Below the pieces are notes generated by a model, which worked only from the letters and a program-made list of their open reading frames with translations, ran no database searches and was not told the origin of the DNA. From UBA2287 sp964479665 (lineage in GTDB: Bacteria; Bacteroidota; Bacteroidia; Bacteroidales; Tenuifilaceae), in the NCBI GenBank assembly GCA_964479665.1, contig CAYZNN010000009.1:1-64000 (forward strand): 64,000 nucleotides of DNA. Reading direction: 5' to 3'. Positions 63,015 through 64,000 of this stretch are shown piece by piece. Each line of letters begins with the position of its first letter. Within the stretch, counting starts at the first letter, position 1. A program made the position numbers and the translations under genes.

Positions 63015-64000
63015 CTAAAGTTTTAATCCCAATACAAGCATGTCGTCAACCTGTTTTTGAGGCCCTTTAAACTGCTCAATAGTCTTATCGAGTTCATTAC
63101 ATTGATTTTCCAAACTCAAATGTTGAACTGTTGAAAGAAGATTCTTGAATGCTGGAAGTAAAAACTTGGTGTTGTTTAAACCGCCAAACTGATCGATGTA
63201 GCCATCGGTAAAAAGGTAAAGGGAGTCGCCCGCTTCAAGTTGAAACGAGGAGTTTGAGAATGGTTGTTGGCCGATTGCATAATGCCCTACGGGCATTTTA
63301 TCGCCACGTATTTCGAGAAGGTTGTATTCATTGCACTGGTTTAACCGGGCCTTAGTTGGCAAGGCTGTACTGTCGAAGCCATTGTTACGAACAACAATAA
63401 CACTATTATATGCCCCGGCAAATTCCATTTGAAGATCTTCGGGATTTATTATGCAAATGGCCATATCAATACCATCTGATTGTTCAATTTGCCCTGTTCG
63501 CTGAATAAGCGAATCGATGACCATTTCTCTGAGTTTGGAAAGAATTAGAGAAGGTGTAGGCTTGGTTTCGTGCGCAATTACTTCTCTAAGCAAAGTAATG
63601 CCCAGCATACTCATGAAGGCCCCAGGCACTCCATGCCCAGTGCAATCGGCAACGGCTAGAAGTACCCTACCGTCTTTAAGAACTGATGACCAGTAGAAGT
63701 CGCCGCTAACAATGTTTTTAGGTTTGTAAAGTATAAAGGCAGGCCAAGGAAGTTCCTTTAGAATTCGAGTAGTTGGAAGAACTGCGTTCTGAATACGACT
63801 TGCATATAGAATGCTATCGGTAATGAGCCTTTGTTGCTCGGCAATCTGGTCGCGTTGTTTTGTTACGTAATCGCGTTGCTGCTCAATTTCTTCCTTTTGC
63901 TGTTCAATTTCATTCTTCTGCCGGACAATTTCTTCATTTTTGGCAACCAAAAGCATGTTTGTTCTACGCTTTTCTTTATAAGCATAAAACACAAACAATG
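63015..64000 (-). CDS. SpoIIE/PP2C-type phosphatase, N-terminus outside the window
   Basis: At least 327 residues; the 5' part is cut by the right edge. Visible are the end of a membrane helix (FVFYAYKEKRR), a Gln/Glu-rich coiled coil (repeats like EQQKEEIEQQRD) and a SpoIIE domain with SGDFYWS, ADCTGHGVPGAFMSMLG, FTDGYIDQFGG and a final DDMLVLGL. Relatives in this phylum carry TPR or 7TM sensor parts before the helix. It probably turns an extracytoplasmic signal into dephosphorylation of a STAS-type protein. The TTG near 63998 is not a believable start. Confidence 0.9.
   Translation of the reverse strand, partial: LFVFYAYKEKRRTNMLLVAKNEEIVRQKNEIEQQKEEIEQQRDYVTKQRDQIAEQQRLITDSILYASRIQNAVLPTTRILKELPWPAFILYKPKNIVSGDFYWSSVLKDGRVLLAVADCTGHGVPGAFMSMLGITLLREVIAHETKPTPSLILSKLREMVIDSLIQRTGQIEQSDGIDMAICIINPEDLQMEFAGAYNSVIVVRNNGFDSTALPTKARLNQCNEYNLLEIRGDKMPVGHYAIGQQPFSNSSFQLEAGDSLYLFTDGYIDQFGGLNNTKFLLPAFKNLLSTVQHLSLENQCNELDKTIEQFKGPQKQVDDMLVLGLKL

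Noticed and set aside
1..64000. CRISPR arrays, insertion sequences, prophage genes, rRNA operons
   Set aside because: No regularly spaced repeats, transposase or integrase motifs, phage structural genes or rRNA stretches were seen on either strand.

Overview
The window looks like a chromosomal piece of a Bacteroidota genome, probably of the Bacteroidales/Marinilabiliales type. The evidence is internal. Predicted promoters carry the phylum's -7 element TAnnTTTG, with a TTTG box 19-20 bases upstream at the best sites. Strong Shine-Dalgarno sequences are rare. Two surface proteins end in type IX secretion (T9SS) sorting domains, and tetratricopeptide (TPR) proteins and membrane sensor proteins are abundant. 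No IS element, phage gene, CRISPR array or rRNA was found. Three tRNA genes are present: Arg-CCT, Leu-CAA and Gln-TTG.

Layout. 1-551: no gene, some hairpins. 552-4103: minus-strand genes for a MazG-like pyrophosphohydrolase, D-aminoacyl-tRNA deacylase and three TPR paralogues. 4330-7105: a decayed two-component pair. 7165-13760: an intact histidine kinase and an NtrC-like regulator, followed by a lipoprotein, two L,D-transpeptidases and a membrane protein, which I read as one envelope-maintenance locus. 13774-24000: a broken lipoprotein, DNA polymerase I, tRNA-Arg, an Lrp-type regulator, a hybrid kinase, a small charged protein, an AEC carrier, an AlbA_2 protein and a serpin. 24121-29717: a GAF/PAS sensor and a three-gene cluster likely making glycolipid (two glycosyltransferases around a metallophosphoesterase). 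29838-35756: tRNA-Leu, dxs, an OmpA lipoprotein, an S12 hydrolase and a short sugar-isomerase-like protein. 35774-42808: three broken genes (beta-helix T9SS cargo, methyltransferase, large adhesin-like T9SS cargo) around an intact CapA-type protein. 42980-51775: queD, an ArsR regulator, polyprenyl synthase, a frameshifted zinc-ribbon protein, cvpA, tyrS, wzz-type and O-antigen-ligase-type genes, a SpoIIE phosphatase and efp. 51829-58913: a DUF3108 protein, tsaB, an efflux adaptor, TolC, tRNA-Gln and a PspC-PadR-PspC operon. 58974-64000: a DUF2797 protein, a large output-less sensor, a small orphan and a SpoIIE phosphatase cut by the window edge.

The most interesting item is 10344-12163. A lipoprotein and the N-terminal half of the adjacent L,D-transpeptidase share the same helical domain, and an NtrC-type two-component system sits directly upstream. 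This looks like an analogue of the Braun-lipoprotein/L,D-transpeptidase pairing that anchors the outer membrane to peptidoglycan. The second theme is decay: seven accessory genes carry about fifteen nonsense or frameshift lesions, while polA, dxs, tyrS, efp, tsaB and the other core genes are clean.
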